NCBI GenBank assembly: GCA_963715635.1
Contig: OY970261.1
Span: forward strand, 1,736,001-1,800,000
Direction of reading: 5' to 3'
Length of the DNA: 64,000 bases
From: JAPKZH01 sp963715635
GTDB taxonomy: Bacteria; Acidobacteriota; Aminicenantia; Aminicenantales; UBA4085
Shown piece after piece: positions 8,692 through 17,252 of this stretch. Numbering within the stretch: position 1 is the stretch's first letter; each line of letters opens with the position of its first letter. Under the pieces are notes generated by a model. The model saw only the letters and a list, made by a program, of their open reading frames with translations, was not told the origin of the DNA and searched no databases. Made by a program: the position numbers and the translations under genes.

Positions 8692-8709
8692 CAGAAAAGC
8701 AAATTATTA
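8692..8709. repeat. 18-bp direct repeat, right copy
   Basis: Exact second copy of CAGAAAAGCAAATTATTA (see 7226-7243). It marks the boundary between the propeller gene unit and the kinase remnant. Confidence 0.7.
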
Positions 8710-8728
8710 GAGATTTTGTGTCCCCGAA

Positions 8729-8953
8729 TTAGAGGGCGGCGAGGCGCTTGCGGGCGCCGGCCGGCTCCGGCAACCCCGGGTTCGCGTCTTTCCAGAACTC
8801 CAGGAACTTCTCGTAATTCCTGGCGCCCCGGGGCCTTCCCCGCAGTTGCCGCGCCGCGGCCAGCCCTTGGCGAGTCGTGCCTCGGTTTCCGGCCAGCCAC
8901 ATGTTTTCAGCCGCAATCAGGTAATTCAGAGGTGCATCGGCGGGATCATCACT
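8729..8953 (-). pseudogene. Decayed C-terminal fragment of a TPR kinase paralogue
   Basis: The minus-strand frame ending at TAA 8729-8731 reads NYEKFLEFWKDANPGLPEPA then GARKRLAAL. This closely parallels the end of the intact kinase (YRRFLELWKDADRGLPEVED then ARKRLAGLE). Upstream it reads LNYLIAAENMWLAGNRGTTR and is closed by a TAG near 8956. Only about 74 codons survive; kinase domain and most TPRs are gone. Repeat copy C with the σ54-like site is immediately upstream, in the same arrangement as the intact gene. Confidence 0.75.
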
Positions 8954-8979
8954 CTATCCTATCTCGAACTGGCCAGCCC

Positions 8980-9171
8980 GGTGCCAAAATAGTGCCAAGT
9001 TGTCTGCAATAATTATGCAAACTAATGAGTTTTTTTCGAGAAATACTGGACAATAATGAGCACTGACGGGAAAAGGCAAATTTCACAAAATAAAAGACTT
9101 AACAGGCTAAGCCATTGATTTCTATCGAGTTGGCCCCACTCCCCTAATCGAGCGCTGAGTTATGCCCGCGC
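8980..9171. repeat. Kinase-associated dispersed repeat, copy C
   Basis: Starts GGTGCCAAAATAGTGCCAA like copy B, includes ATGCAAACTAATGAG and ACGGGAAAAGGCAAATTTCA, and ends near TTATGCCCGC. Contains a second copy of the σ54-like site at 8982-8997 (minus strand). It precedes the kinase remnant just as copy B precedes the intact kinase. Confidence 0.8.
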
Positions 9172-9242
9172 TCTCTCCCCGTGGTCTCGAGAACTCTTGT
9201 CGGGAATAAAAATTTAATCGGAAATTCCTCGGTTGTCAACAC

Positions 9243-9281
9243 CGAAAAAATCCATCCTCCAGAAAAGGAAAATGGAGGATG
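9243..9281 (-). terminator. Rho-independent terminator after VPS10-like gene
   Basis: CATCCTCCA (9253-9261) pairs with TGGAGGATG (9273-9281). Read on the minus strand the stem is followed by GGATTTTTTCGG. It lies about 100 bp beyond the stop of the minus-strand gene. The rest of 8954-9378 outside copy C has no gene that I can see. Confidence 0.65.
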
Positions 9282-9378
9282 AGCCGCTCTTCTTCAAAAA
9301 GGGGGACAGGCGCCTCATCAGGACATTCGGATGCATGTCTCCTATTAAATTATCTTTTATTTATTGGTTATCCTCCAT

Positions 9379-12300
9379 CTATTTAAACAGCGGGTCGGGA
9401 CTGACCGTGACCTTCTTGGTCTCGAAATCTTTTCCGTCCACCGTCAGCGTGACCTTATAAACGCCGGGATCTGCTTGAGGGAGGCGCCCTCCGCGTCCGC
9501 CGCCGCCGGCTCCCATCATGCCGGGTTGTTGCTGGGCGGGGTCAACCCTCCGTGTCAAGCCCCAGAAAACCTTCTGCAGGCCTTTTTTACCGCTGCCGCT
9601 CGCTTCCTGGATCAGGTTGCCTTCCAGGTCCTTGATCGTCAGCTTCACGGATTTCGCTTCCGCCTTTAGATAATAATATAGGGTCGCGCCGACTTGCGGA
9701 TTGTCAACCTTGGCCATCTCGCCCAGCGTTTCGCCTTTCCGCTCGTACCTGTTCCAACGGATCGTATTTTCGATGTCGAATAGGTAAGCATCCTTTTGGA
9801 AAGTCTCGAGTTTGAACTCCTTGATCGGATAAATGTCGGCGGTGTAGATGCCGCGTCCATAGGTCCCGATGATGAGGTCCCGATCGCGTTTCTGGATGTC
9901 GATGTCGCGAATGATGACATCGGGCGCCGTGGACGAAAATTTCGTCCAGGTCTTGCCTTGATCGATCGTGACATAGACGCCGTAATCCGTGGCCAGGTAG
10001 AGGATGTTCGCATTGTCCGGGTCTTCCTTGACTCTATAAATCGGATTCATCATATTCCCGGAGATATCGTCCCAGGTCTTGCCCGAGTCGCGAGTCACAA
10101 ACAGCCAAGTCTTGTCCTCGTTATGTGTCCTGTACCCGTTGAAAGCCGCGTAGCAGGTCTTTTCATCAAACGCAGAAGGGACGACGGATTTGACCCAGCG
10201 GTCGTAAGGGATCAGAGCGCCCTTGATGTCTTTCTTGGGCTTGCCCGCGGCATCATAAAACTGATTGGTGATGTTGACCCAAGTCACTCCGCCGTCCGGT
10301 GACATCTGGACGTTGCCGTCGTCTGTCCCGACCCAGTACAGACCAGGCTTCTTGGGCGACTCGGCGAACGCATATATCGTCGCATACTGGAGGTTGGTTT
10401 TCTTGGAAAGCGCGATCCTCTCCTTGTTGGCCTTTGTCAGGTCAGGACTGATGGTGACGAATGTCCCACGCTCTCCCCGGCTCAGGGAGCGGTGGACGAA
10501 CTGGGAGCAGACGTAAACGATGCCGGGATTATGGGGCGAGAGGACGATGGGCGCGTTCCACTGGTAGCGCTGGGCAGGAACGCCGGCGGCACTCTCCTCC
10601 GGCGTAGTCCGCCCACGCAAACCGATGACCTCTCCGGTCTTGAGGTTCATCCGGCTCGAGCCGCCGAACTGACTCTCGTAATAGACAAACTCAGGATTCC
10701 ACCAGTCACGGACTACGTAAAATCCGTCACCCGTAGGCAGGTAGGTCCAATCAGCGGCAAAAACGCCATATTGATTCCTGGTCTGGGTCGGGCCTAGCCA
10801 GCAGCCGTTGTCCTGGGTTCCGCCCATGACGTTGTACGGTTGTTCGTTGTCTGCAGAAACATCATAGAACTGCTGGGCACTGACTGTGTTCTTCTGGCTC
10901 CAGTGCTGGCCGCCATCCCAGGATTCGCAGACGCCGCCGTCGTTTCCGCTCAGAATGTGTTTAGAGTTGAGCGGGTCAACCCATGCGGCGCGGTGGTCGA
11001 CGTGCGTCTTCATGTTCCCGGAATCCCATCCGGTGGCTTTAAAAGACTTGCCCGAGTCTGTAGAAACCGTAGCGTTGGTGTCCGTACAATAGACGACCTG
11101 GTCGTTGTTCTGGTCGATGATGATCCGGCCGTAGTAGCCGCCTTCGGTCTGATTGACCTGGGCGCTGCCGCCTGTCTGGGCGTACACTGTCATTTTCTTC
11201 CAGGTCTCACCCTGGTCATCGCTGCGATAAATAACGCCGGACCGCTTGAACGGCTGTTGAATACCGAGCGCCTTGGCATAAAGGATCTCGAGGACATGCC
11301 GGTTGATCACCTGGGCTCGGCCCTTGGCTTCGCTGGAGTCCGGCTTCGGCGCTTCTTTCTTCATCAGCTTTTCGATCTCCTCGATCGAGGCGATGATTTC
11401 CTTGTCCTTCGCATAGATCTTGCGCGCCGCGGCGTTGAGCTTGGCCACATCCACGCCGTTCTTTGTCAGGAAGTCCTTGTCCTGAACGAGCTCATTGAGC
11501 TTTTTAATCAGGTCGGCCTCGGTCTCGGCCTTGAGTGGGGTGAACTTGGGCGCGAGCTTGGCGATCTCCGGATTGATCTTATAGGTCTTGAGCTTGGCGA
11601 AGTTGAAATCCTCCGCCCAGAGAGGAGCCGCGCCTCCCCCGCCGCCGCCAAAGCCGCCCTGGCGGAAGTTGGCCGCATTTTCGCGCTCGGCCAGGCCCAA
11701 ATTGACTTCTTCGTCGATCCGAGCATAGATGATGTTCGGATTTTTTTCGTAAATAGCTAACCCAGTGCGGCCCAGGTCGACGTCGAGCGGGAGACCGGTG
11801 GTCAGCTTCGTCCAGGATTTCCCGCCGTCCGTCGATTTATAGAGATGATTGCCGGGCTGACGGTCGATATAAGTCCAGGTCCGGCGAAAGGTCTTATAGG
11901 CCGCGGCGATGACGAGGTCGGAATTGCGAGGATCGATGACAAAATCCGCCACGCCGCGATCATTGAGCGGCCATAGGCGAACCCAGGTCTTGCCGCCATC
12001 CACGCTCTTGTACAGGCCGCGCTCGCAGTCCATCTCGTTATCATAGAGCTTGCCCTCGGCCGCAACAAAGACGATGTCGGGATTCTTGAAATCGACGGCG
12101 ACCTTCGGGATGAAGAAGCTCTTCTCCAAACCGATATGCGTCCAGGTCTTGCCGGCGTCTGTGGATTTCCACATCCCGTTGCCGTGGGCGCTGGAGCGGG
12201 CATGCATCGGCTCGCCGGTGCCCAAATAGAGGATGTCGGGGTTGGAGGGCGCGATAGCCATATACCCCATGCTCATGTTGCCGTATTTGTCGAAAATGGA

Positions 12301-12618
12301 ATCGAAATGGATGCCGCCGTCTACAGTTTTCCAGAGCCCGCCGCTGGCCGTCAAGACATAATACATCTGGCTCTGACCGCGGGGCACGGCGAATTCGGTG
12401 ATCCGGCCGGAGAATGTGACCGGGCCAACCCAGCGCCAGGTGAACTGATTGAAATCATCCGCCGTCAGCGGCGTCTGCGGCGGGGCAGAAGTCTGGGCAG
12501 TGCCCGGGCTTTTGGCCGGGGCCGCGGCTTTCTGGGCAAAGCTTATGGAAGCGAAGCCCAAGCACACACACAAAGCAAGACAAAATCCCTTCCATTTCCC
12601 TTGAAGCGACAAGACCAT
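9379..12618 (-). CDS. Secreted VPS10/sortilin-type BNR-repeat 'glycosyl hydrolase'
   Basis: 1079 residues; GGAGGTATC precedes ATG 12618. The N-terminal signal is MVLSLQGKWKGFCLALCVCL ending near SFAQ. The body is a two-propeller BNR array with Asp-box motifs: STDGGKSWTKL, SDDQGETWKKM, SWDGGQHWSQ, SPDGGVTWVNI, RDSGKTWDDI and DQGKTWTKF. A helical insertion (~370-450) and two Gly-rich linkers (FGGGGGGAAP and GAGGGGRGGR) are present. The C-terminal ~120 residues look like an Ig/FN3-like stalk. The family is annotated as glycosyl hydrolase by fold, but the substrate is not established; peptide or glycan binding outside the inner membrane is as likely. It appears monocistronic. Confidence 0.88.
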   Translation of the reverse strand: MVLSLQGKWKGFCLALCVCLGFASISFAQKAAAPAKSPGTAQTSAPPQTPLTADDFNQFTWRWVGPVTFSGRITEFAVPRGQSQMYYVLTASGGLWKTVDGGIHFDSIFDKYGNMSMGYMAIAPSNPDILYLGTGEPMHARSSAHGNGMWKSTDAGKTWTHIGLEKSFFIPKVAVDFKNPDIVFVAAEGKLYDNEMDCERGLYKSVDGGKTWVRLWPLNDRGVADFVIDPRNSDLVIAAAYKTFRRTWTYIDRQPGNHLYKSTDGGKSWTKLTTGLPLDVDLGRTGLAIYEKNPNIIYARIDEEVNLGLAERENAANFRQGGFGGGGGGAAPLWAEDFNFAKLKTYKINPEIAKLAPKFTPLKAETEADLIKKLNELVQDKDFLTKNGVDVAKLNAAARKIYAKDKEIIASIEEIEKLMKKEAPKPDSSEAKGRAQVINRHVLEILYAKALGIQQPFKRSGVIYRSDDQGETWKKMTVYAQTGGSAQVNQTEGGYYGRIIIDQNNDQVVYCTDTNATVSTDSGKSFKATGWDSGNMKTHVDHRAAWVDPLNSKHILSGNDGGVCESWDGGQHWSQKNTVSAQQFYDVSADNEQPYNVMGGTQDNGCWLGPTQTRNQYGVFAADWTYLPTGDGFYVVRDWWNPEFVYYESQFGGSSRMNLKTGEVIGLRGRTTPEESAAGVPAQRYQWNAPIVLSPHNPGIVYVCSQFVHRSLSRGERGTFVTISPDLTKANKERIALSKKTNLQYATIYAFAESPKKPGLYWVGTDDGNVQMSPDGGVTWVNITNQFYDAAGKPKKDIKGALIPYDRWVKSVVPSAFDEKTCYAAFNGYRTHNEDKTWLFVTRDSGKTWDDISGNMMNPIYRVKEDPDNANILYLATDYGVYVTIDQGKTWTKFSSTAPDVIIRDIDIQKRDRDLIIGTYGRGIYTADIYPIKEFKLETFQKDAYLFDIENTIRWNRYERKGETLGEMAKVDNPQVGATLYYYLKAEAKSVKLTIKDLEGNLIQEASGSGKKGLQKVFWGLTRRVDPAQQQPGMMGAGGGGRGGRLPQADPGVYKVTLTVDGKDFETKKVTVSPDPLFK

Positions 12619-12711
12619 GATACCTCCTTAAATCGCAAATAATTCAGCTTTTCCCTTCCCCCTCGGGAGGGGATGATGGGGAGAGTCTGCGGCAATCTGA
12701 CCCTCTCCCTC

Positions 12712-12734
12712 CCCTCTCCCATCAAGGGAGAGGG
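12712..12734. terminator. Hairpin between galK and VPS10-like gene
   Basis: CCCTCTCCC (12712-12720), loop ATCAA, GGGAGAGGG (12726-12734), a perfect 9-bp stem. It lies 55 bp after the galK stop. No strong T-run follows on either strand, so it may stabilise or end the galK message. A further CT/AG-rich palindromic run (12655-12675) lies next to it. Confidence 0.35.
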
Positions 12735-12788
12735 ATGAATTCAAATCCCTGCCGCGGATATATAACAAGCGAGAATACATCGGCACAC

Positions 12789-13985
12789 CTAGGTCTCGAT
12801 AATCTCGGTTCCAGATTTCAACATGCTGATATAAAACTTGGGCTTTTTGCCAAATTGACTACGATATGCCCGGGCGACCGTTTCCTCGAATTCCTCAACC
12901 GCTTTGTCTTCGACAAGGTTGATGGTGCAACCGCCGAAGCCGGCCCCCATCATCCTCGCCCCGAGGACGCCTTTGATCCCGCTCGCCGCGTCGACCAGCA
13001 CATCGAGCTCGCGGCAGCTGACTTCATAGTGGCGGCGCAAGCCCTCGTGAGACCCGAACATGCGCTGACCGAAGGAATAGAAATCTCCCTTGTCCAGGTC
13101 GGCGCAGGCCTGCTCGACCCTGATGTTCTCTCGGATGACATAATCGCAGCGCTTGTACACCACCGGGTCGAATTCCGGGCTGTGGGCGCCCAGGAGTTCG
13201 AGCGAAACATCCCTCAGGCTCTTCAAGCTGGGCTCGTACCGGGCTAGGAGTTTCACGCCGGATTCACACTGCTGCCGGCGGACGTTATACTCGGATGAAG
13301 CGAGTTCCCTTTTGACCAGAGTATCGCACAGGACGAGGCGCAGGTCCCCGCGCTCGAAAGGATAATATTTGTAATCCAGGCTGCGGCAGTCCAGCTTGAG
13401 CACCGACCGCGGCCGGCCGAAGATGTTAATGAACTGGTCCATGATTCCGCAGCGCACGCCGACGAATTCGTTCTCTGCCTTCTGGGCCAACTTGACCAAA
13501 GCCAGAGGCTCCAGCCCCAGGCCAAAGATTTTGTTCAGGGCAAACGCTAAACCTGCTTCGATGGCGGCCGAGGAGGACATGCCCGAGCCGATGGGAATGT
13601 CCCCGCCGAAGACGCAGTTGAACCCGGCCAGCGTACCCCCGGCTTTTTGAAGCTGGTCGACGACGCCCATCAAGTAGTTTGGCCACCGCTTTCCGCTTTT
13701 GGCCAGATTCCTGAGGTCGAATTGATGGCTTTCTCCCAGGTCGTGGGCGTGAAGAATGCACGTCTCCCCTTCCCCCGGAGCCACGGCAAAATAGATGGCT
13801 TTATCGACGGCCGCCGGCAGGACAAAGCCTTCGTTGTAATCGGTATGCTCACCGATGAGATTGACCCGTCCCGGAGACCTGACCAGCAGGGGCTTCTTTT
13901 TAAAGAGCTGTCGGAATTTATCACGAATGCGAAGAACGCGATCGCCCTCGCTATCAGAAGAATTTTTTTTATTCAACGGTGGCAT
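12789..13985 (-). CDS. galK: Galactokinase
   Basis: 398 residues, the usual GalK length. It is a GHMP-family kinase making galactose-1-phosphate from galactose and ATP. Motif 1 is VRSPGRVNLIGEHTDYNEGF (substrate site), motif 2 is GDIPIGSGMSSSAAIEAG (ATP loop), motif 3 is GARMMGAGFGGCTINLV. Catalytic Arg (in SPGRVN) and Asp (in CGIMDQF) are present. Start overlaps the end of the upstream small membrane protein by 17 nt, so it is translated in the symporter operon. No other Leloir genes (galT, galE) are in the window. Confidence 0.95.
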   Translation of the reverse strand: MPPLNKKNSSDSEGDRVLRIRDKFRQLFKKKPLLVRSPGRVNLIGEHTDYNEGFVLPAAVDKAIYFAVAPGEGETCILHAHDLGESHQFDLRNLAKSGKRWPNYLMGVVDQLQKAGGTLAGFNCVFGGDIPIGSGMSSSAAIEAGLAFALNKIFGLGLEPLALVKLAQKAENEFVGVRCGIMDQFINIFGRPRSVLKLDCRSLDYKYYPFERGDLRLVLCDTLVKRELASSEYNVRRQQCESGVKLLARYEPSLKSLRDVSLELLGAHSPEFDPVVYKRCDYVIRENIRVEQACADLDKGDFYSFGQRMFGSHEGLRRHYEVSCRELDVLVDAASGIKGVLGARMMGAGFGGCTINLVEDKAVEEFEETVARAYRSQFGKKPKFYISMLKSGTEIIET

Positions 13986-14193
13986 TTTTGTTGACGAGAA
14001 CGAAAATCAGCCCGGCGATGACCATGATTCCGCCCCACCAGATATTCGGATGAAGATGCGCCAGCACGGTTTTGGATTCGATCCGTGCGATAAGGTCATA
14101 AATTCCTGTGAGAAGGATCACGGCGCCCATAAATAGAAGCACCAGTCCGACAAAGTACCAAATCGGTTTCATTTTTTTGACGTTCTTCGCCAT
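13969..14193 (-). CDS. Small two-helix membrane protein in galactose operon
   Basis: 74 residues: a short basic N-terminus (MAKNVKKMKPIW), a first helix YFVGLVLLFMGAVILLTGIY, a polar loop and a second helix WWGGIMVIAGLIFVLVNKN. It sits 15 nt after the symporter and overlaps galK by 17 nt, so it is part of that operon. I do not recognise a family. It could be an accessory subunit of the symporter (inference from position only). Confidence 0.7.
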   Translation of the reverse strand: MAKNVKKMKPIWYFVGLVLLFMGAVILLTGIYDLIARIESKTVLAHLHPNIWWGGIMVIAGLIFVLVNKNATVE

Positions 14194-14208
14194 GGATTTC
14201 TTCCCTCC

Positions 14209-15870
14209 TTACCAGAAATAGAGATTGAGCAGGGCGAAGACGACCAGCGACAAGACGGCATAGAAGGCGGGTTTCTTGTACCAGGGCACGGCTTCTTCGG
14301 GCATTTCCTTGGTCAATCCCTTGACCAGGCCCACCAGCTCCGCCTCGGGTTTTTTCTTGGTGAACACGCTGACCACGATGGTGACTGTAAAGCAGATGAG
14401 CCAGGCCCACCAGGCCCTCCAGAAATTGGCGGCCATATCGCTGGCGACCTTGGACAGTGTGACGGCGCTCATGGAGATCCATTGAAATTTGACGGCCAGG
14501 TACATTGTGAACGACGACCCCATGCCGGCGATGAGGCCCCAGAAGGCACCGTCCGGCGTGATCCATTTAACGAACATTCCCAGGAGCATCGTAGCAAACA
14601 GCGGCGCGTTTACCCAGGAAAAAATAGCCTGCATGTAGTCCATGATGGTCGGCATGCTCTTAGCCCAGTAGGCCGTAAAGACGCTGATCAGGATGCCGAC
14701 GATCGTGGCCATGCGGCCCATCCATAGCAGATGTTTGGGAGACGCTTTCTTGTTGATCACCGATTGGTAGATATCATAGGTCCAGACGGTGTTGAAGGCG
14801 CTGATGTTGCCGGCTTGGCCGGCCATGAAACCCGCCAGCAGCGCCGTTATGCCCAGCCCGACAAGCCCCCGCGGAAAATAGCGGGCGATGAGCATCGGCA
14901 GCGCCGAATCGTAATTCAGTTTTCCGCCGTCGCTCATCAGCCCGAAACCGGACTTGGGGTCCTTGGACAGGACGAGCGCGATGAGCCCGGCCACGATGAC
15001 GATGAACGGAACGGCCATCTTGAAAAAGGAAGCGATGATGGGCGTCATGCGGGCCGCCCTCCGGTTTCTGGCCGAAAACGCCCTTTGAACAACGAGAAAG
15101 TCCGTCGTCCAGTAGCCGAAAGACAGCACGAAGCCGAGCCCCAGGACGATCCCGCCCCAGGTGACGAGCATGCCGTTTTGGGCCGGATTGGCCGACGTCG
15201 ACCACAGCTTGGAGAAAGCTTCGGGAACGCGCTTTATGATCTCGCTCAGGCTGCCGATTTCGACGATCCCCAACACCGAAATGAGGAAGAGGCCGAACCA
15301 GATGAGAAAGAACTGAATGATCTCGGTAAAAATGGCCGACATCAGCCCGCTCAGGGTGACGTACACGGCCACCGTGATGGCCGACGCCCACATGCTCACA
15401 TCCCAGTTCCATCCCAGAAATGTGTGCAGGACAAGGGCCATGGCATACAGGTTGATGCCCGAGACGAGCAGGGTCATGATGGCGAAGGAAAAGCCGTTGA
15501 GGACGCGGGTTTTCTCATCAAAGCGAAGCTTGAGGTAGCCGGGAACGGATTTGATCCGACTGCTGTAGTAGAAGGGCATCATGAAGATACCCAGGAAGAG
15601 CATGGCCGGAATGGCGCCGATCCAATAAAAATGCGCGACATACATCCCGTATTTGAACGTGTTCCCGGTCATGCCCAGGAGTTCGAGCGCGCCCAGGTTG
15701 GCCGACAAAAAGGCCAACCCCGCCACCCAGGAGCTGTTCCTGCGCCCGGCCAGGAAAAAATCTTCTTCGCTGCGAGTGTATTTCTTTAAATAAAACCCCA
15801 TGCCGATGATGAAGGCGAAATAAAAAAGAATGATAATCCAATCGACGGCGCTTAACCCGATGGCTTGCAT
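14209..15870 (-). CDS. Sodium:solute symporter (SSS family), probable galactose/glucose transporter
   Basis: 553 residues from ATG 15870 (GGAGGAGGTG upstream); a longer frame to 15918 lacks a site. About 14 membrane helices of the SSS/LeuT fold. Typical features are the early DWIIILFYFAFIIGMGFYL helix, EDFFLAGR (family signature), and GFMAGQAGNISAFNTVWTYD, matching the vSGLT core motif. A -35/-10 pair lies just upstream. Directly followed by a small membrane protein and galK, so a sugar, most likely galactose, is the substrate (inference from context). Confidence 0.9.
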   Translation of the reverse strand: MQAIGLSAVDWIIILFYFAFIIGMGFYLKKYTRSEEDFFLAGRRNSSWVAGLAFLSANLGALELLGMTGNTFKYGMYVAHFYWIGAIPAMLFLGIFMMPFYYSSRIKSVPGYLKLRFDEKTRVLNGFSFAIMTLLVSGINLYAMALVLHTFLGWNWDVSMWASAITVAVYVTLSGLMSAIFTEIIQFFLIWFGLFLISVLGIVEIGSLSEIIKRVPEAFSKLWSTSANPAQNGMLVTWGGIVLGLGFVLSFGYWTTDFLVVQRAFSARNRRAARMTPIIASFFKMAVPFIVIVAGLIALVLSKDPKSGFGLMSDGGKLNYDSALPMLIARYFPRGLVGLGITALLAGFMAGQAGNISAFNTVWTYDIYQSVINKKASPKHLLWMGRMATIVGILISVFTAYWAKSMPTIMDYMQAIFSWVNAPLFATMLLGMFVKWITPDGAFWGLIAGMGSSFTMYLAVKFQWISMSAVTLSKVASDMAANFWRAWWAWLICFTVTIVVSVFTKKKPEAELVGLVKGLTKEMPEEAVPWYKKPAFYAVLSLVVFALLNLYFW

Positions 15871-15908
15871 CTCGTCACACCTCCTCCCCGAGAAGAAAGG
15901 CAGACAGA

Positions 15909-15937
15909 CAAATAACACAGGGTCACGGCGATGTCAA
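15909..15937 (-). promoter_or_regulatory. σ70-type promoter of the symporter-galK operon
   Basis: On the minus strand TTGACA (15932-15937) and TATTTG (15909-15914) are 17 bp apart, about 40 nt before the symporter start. Confidence 0.5.
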
Positions 15938-15951
15938 ATCGCATCCCTTCA

Positions 15952-15981
15952 TTGACATTCCCTGAAGAACCTAAATATAAT
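15952..15981 (+). promoter_or_regulatory. σ70-type promoter of the bactofilin gene
   Basis: TTGACA (15952-15957) and a consensus TATAAT (15976-15981), spaced 18 bp, lie 35 bp before ATG 16017. It is back-to-back with the symporter promoter. Confidence 0.7.
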
Positions 15982-16016
15982 TTGACACGAATCCGAAGGG
16001 AAAGAGGTAAGCGCTC

Positions 16017-16397
16017 ATGCCCAAACCAGAAGACCAAGGCCAGGCCGAAAAAGCCTGGGAACTCATTCCGGACAAGGCGGCCGTCATAGGCCCGACCGTG
16101 GTTTGCACCGGCGAATTGACCGGCGATGAGGACATCGTGATCAAAGGCACCTTCCGGGGCAAAATCCATTTGCCGAAGCACAGCCTTTTTATAGAGGCGG
16201 GAGCCCGCATTGAGGCGGACATCGCGGCCGCCAACGTCATGCTGCGCGGAAACCTGACGGGGAACATTCGCACCACGGGAAAGGTTCTGGTTTCCTCGGC
16301 CGCCCGGATGAATGGCGATATCGCGGCCGCCAGGGTCTCTGTTCAGGACGGCGCCCAGTTCAAGGGAAGCATAAAAATCATGAAGGGAGACGCTTAA
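16017..16397 (+). CDS. Bactofilin
   Basis: 126 residues; AAAGAGG precedes ATG 16017. Bactofilins (DUF583) polymerise into cytoskeletal filaments near the membrane. The core is a right-handed beta-helix with short repeats: VVCTGELTGDEDIVIKGTF, GKIHLPKHSLFIEAG, IEADIAAANVMLRGNLTGNI and AARMNGDIAAARVSVQDG. The length fits the minimal family. It is a single gene between its own promoter and a palindromic terminator. Confidence 0.92.
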   Translation: MPKPEDQGQAEKAWELIPDKAAVIGPTVVCTGELTGDEDIVIKGTFRGKIHLPKHSLFIEAGARIEADIAAANVMLRGNLTGNIRTTGKVLVSSAARMNGDIAAARVSVQDGAQFKGSIKIMKGDA

Positions 16398-16408
16398 GCG
16401 TCTCCCTT
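16383..16408. terminator. Perfect 26-bp palindrome ending bactofilin and csgG-like genes
   Basis: AAGGGAGACGCTT joined to its exact reverse complement. It covers the bactofilin stop codon (TAA 16395-16397) and faces the end of the minus-strand csgG-like gene at 16444. Likely a shared bidirectional terminator, though T-runs are short. Confidence 0.55.
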
Positions 16409-16443
16409 CCTTCGCAATAAGATCTTATTCGACTTTCCCGAGA

Positions 16444-17172
16444 TTACTTAATATCGATCACGCCTTTCGTGCGTTCCCGTCTCTTCTGTTCCATCTCGTC
16501 CCATTTCTTCATGCATCTGTCGTCTTTGCCCCTAGCCATTGAACATTCCAGATATTCTGACAGGTACACCACGCAGGCGCGGATCGCTTTCCCGGCCGGG
16601 GTTCGGTCAAAGCCGCCCGCCCGCAAGGAAACGTTTCTGATCGAGAGGCCCCCTTCCAGGCCGATCCCCTTGGCTTCCGCTTCGATCGTCCGGGCATCGA
16701 CGATCTCTCCGGTCTCGGTGTTTATAATCTTGAGGTCGACGGCAACATACGTTTTTTCTTTTGATCCGCCGAGGCTAAGGCCGCCGACGCTGATCCCGCC
16801 GCTTTTGCCCTTGGTCGATTCATCATAAGAAGAGACCGTGGCCGCCACCAGAAACTGGGCGCCTTTGAGCCTCTTCATCTGGACTTTGGTCGCTGCGCTC
16901 ACACGGTCCGAAGCGCTCAAGTCCTGCTCGCCCAAAACGGCGTCGAGTTCCTTCCGTTCCAGGACCTGGAAAGCCTTTGTGCTGACCAGCTCAGAAGCGA
17001 GCATGTCGGACAGCTCTTCACCGACCGAAGCACTCCACCAGCCGGCGCTTGTGTGGTTAGTGAATCTCAAGACGCCGACCCGAGGCTTCTCTTGGGCGCT
17101 CGAGAGGCCCGCCGCAGCCAGAAAAATGCCCAGAGCCAATAACGCACTTGCCCAAAGAATAACTTTTTTCAT
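16444..17172 (-). CDS. CsgG/FlgO-family secreted protein
   Basis: 242 residues with a signal peptide (MKKVILWASALLALGIFLAA, cleaved near SSAQ). The body has CsgG-like motifs: GVLRFTNHTS, GEELSDMLASELVSTKAFQV and LERKELDAVLGEQDLSASD, then AQFLVAATVSSY and NTETGEIV. CsgG-type proteins are outer-membrane or periplasmic parts of secretion channels or surface structures. There is no lipobox Cys at the cleavage site, so it is probably periplasmic. The C-terminus (CMKKWDEMEQKRRERTKGV) is charged. No curli genes are nearby. Confidence 0.75.
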   Translation of the reverse strand: MKKVILWASALLALGIFLAAAGLSSAQEKPRVGVLRFTNHTSAGWWSASVGEELSDMLASELVSTKAFQVLERKELDAVLGEQDLSASDRVSAATKVQMKRLKGAQFLVAATVSSYDESTKGKSGGISVGGLSLGGSKEKTYVAVDLKIINTETGEIVDARTIEAEAKGIGLEGGLSIRNVSLRAGGFDRTPAGKAIRACVVYLSEYLECSMARGKDDRCMKKWDEMEQKRRERTKGVIDIK

Positions 17173-17239
17173 GCGTCCTCCTAATCTTTATGCATTTAGT
17201 CTATTATTTCGGAGGAAAATTTTCAATTCTTTTTTGGTA

Positions 17240-17245
17240 TATAAT
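17240..17245 (+). promoter_or_regulatory. -10 element of uvrB, leaderless arrangement
   Basis: Consensus TATAAT within GGTATATAATAGGGCCC ends 8 nt before ATG 17253. With usual initiation 6-8 nt after the -10 the message would begin at or next to the start codon. There is no Shine-Dalgarno before the ATG. I see no clear -35. Confidence 0.55.
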
Positions 17246-17252
17246 AGGGCCC

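Noticed and set aside
14731..15789. 352-aa plus-strand ORF opposite the SSS symporter
   Set aside because: Composition (His, Asp, Arg and Glu rich, repetitive) is that of an antisense frame of a membrane protein; no start site, no domain.
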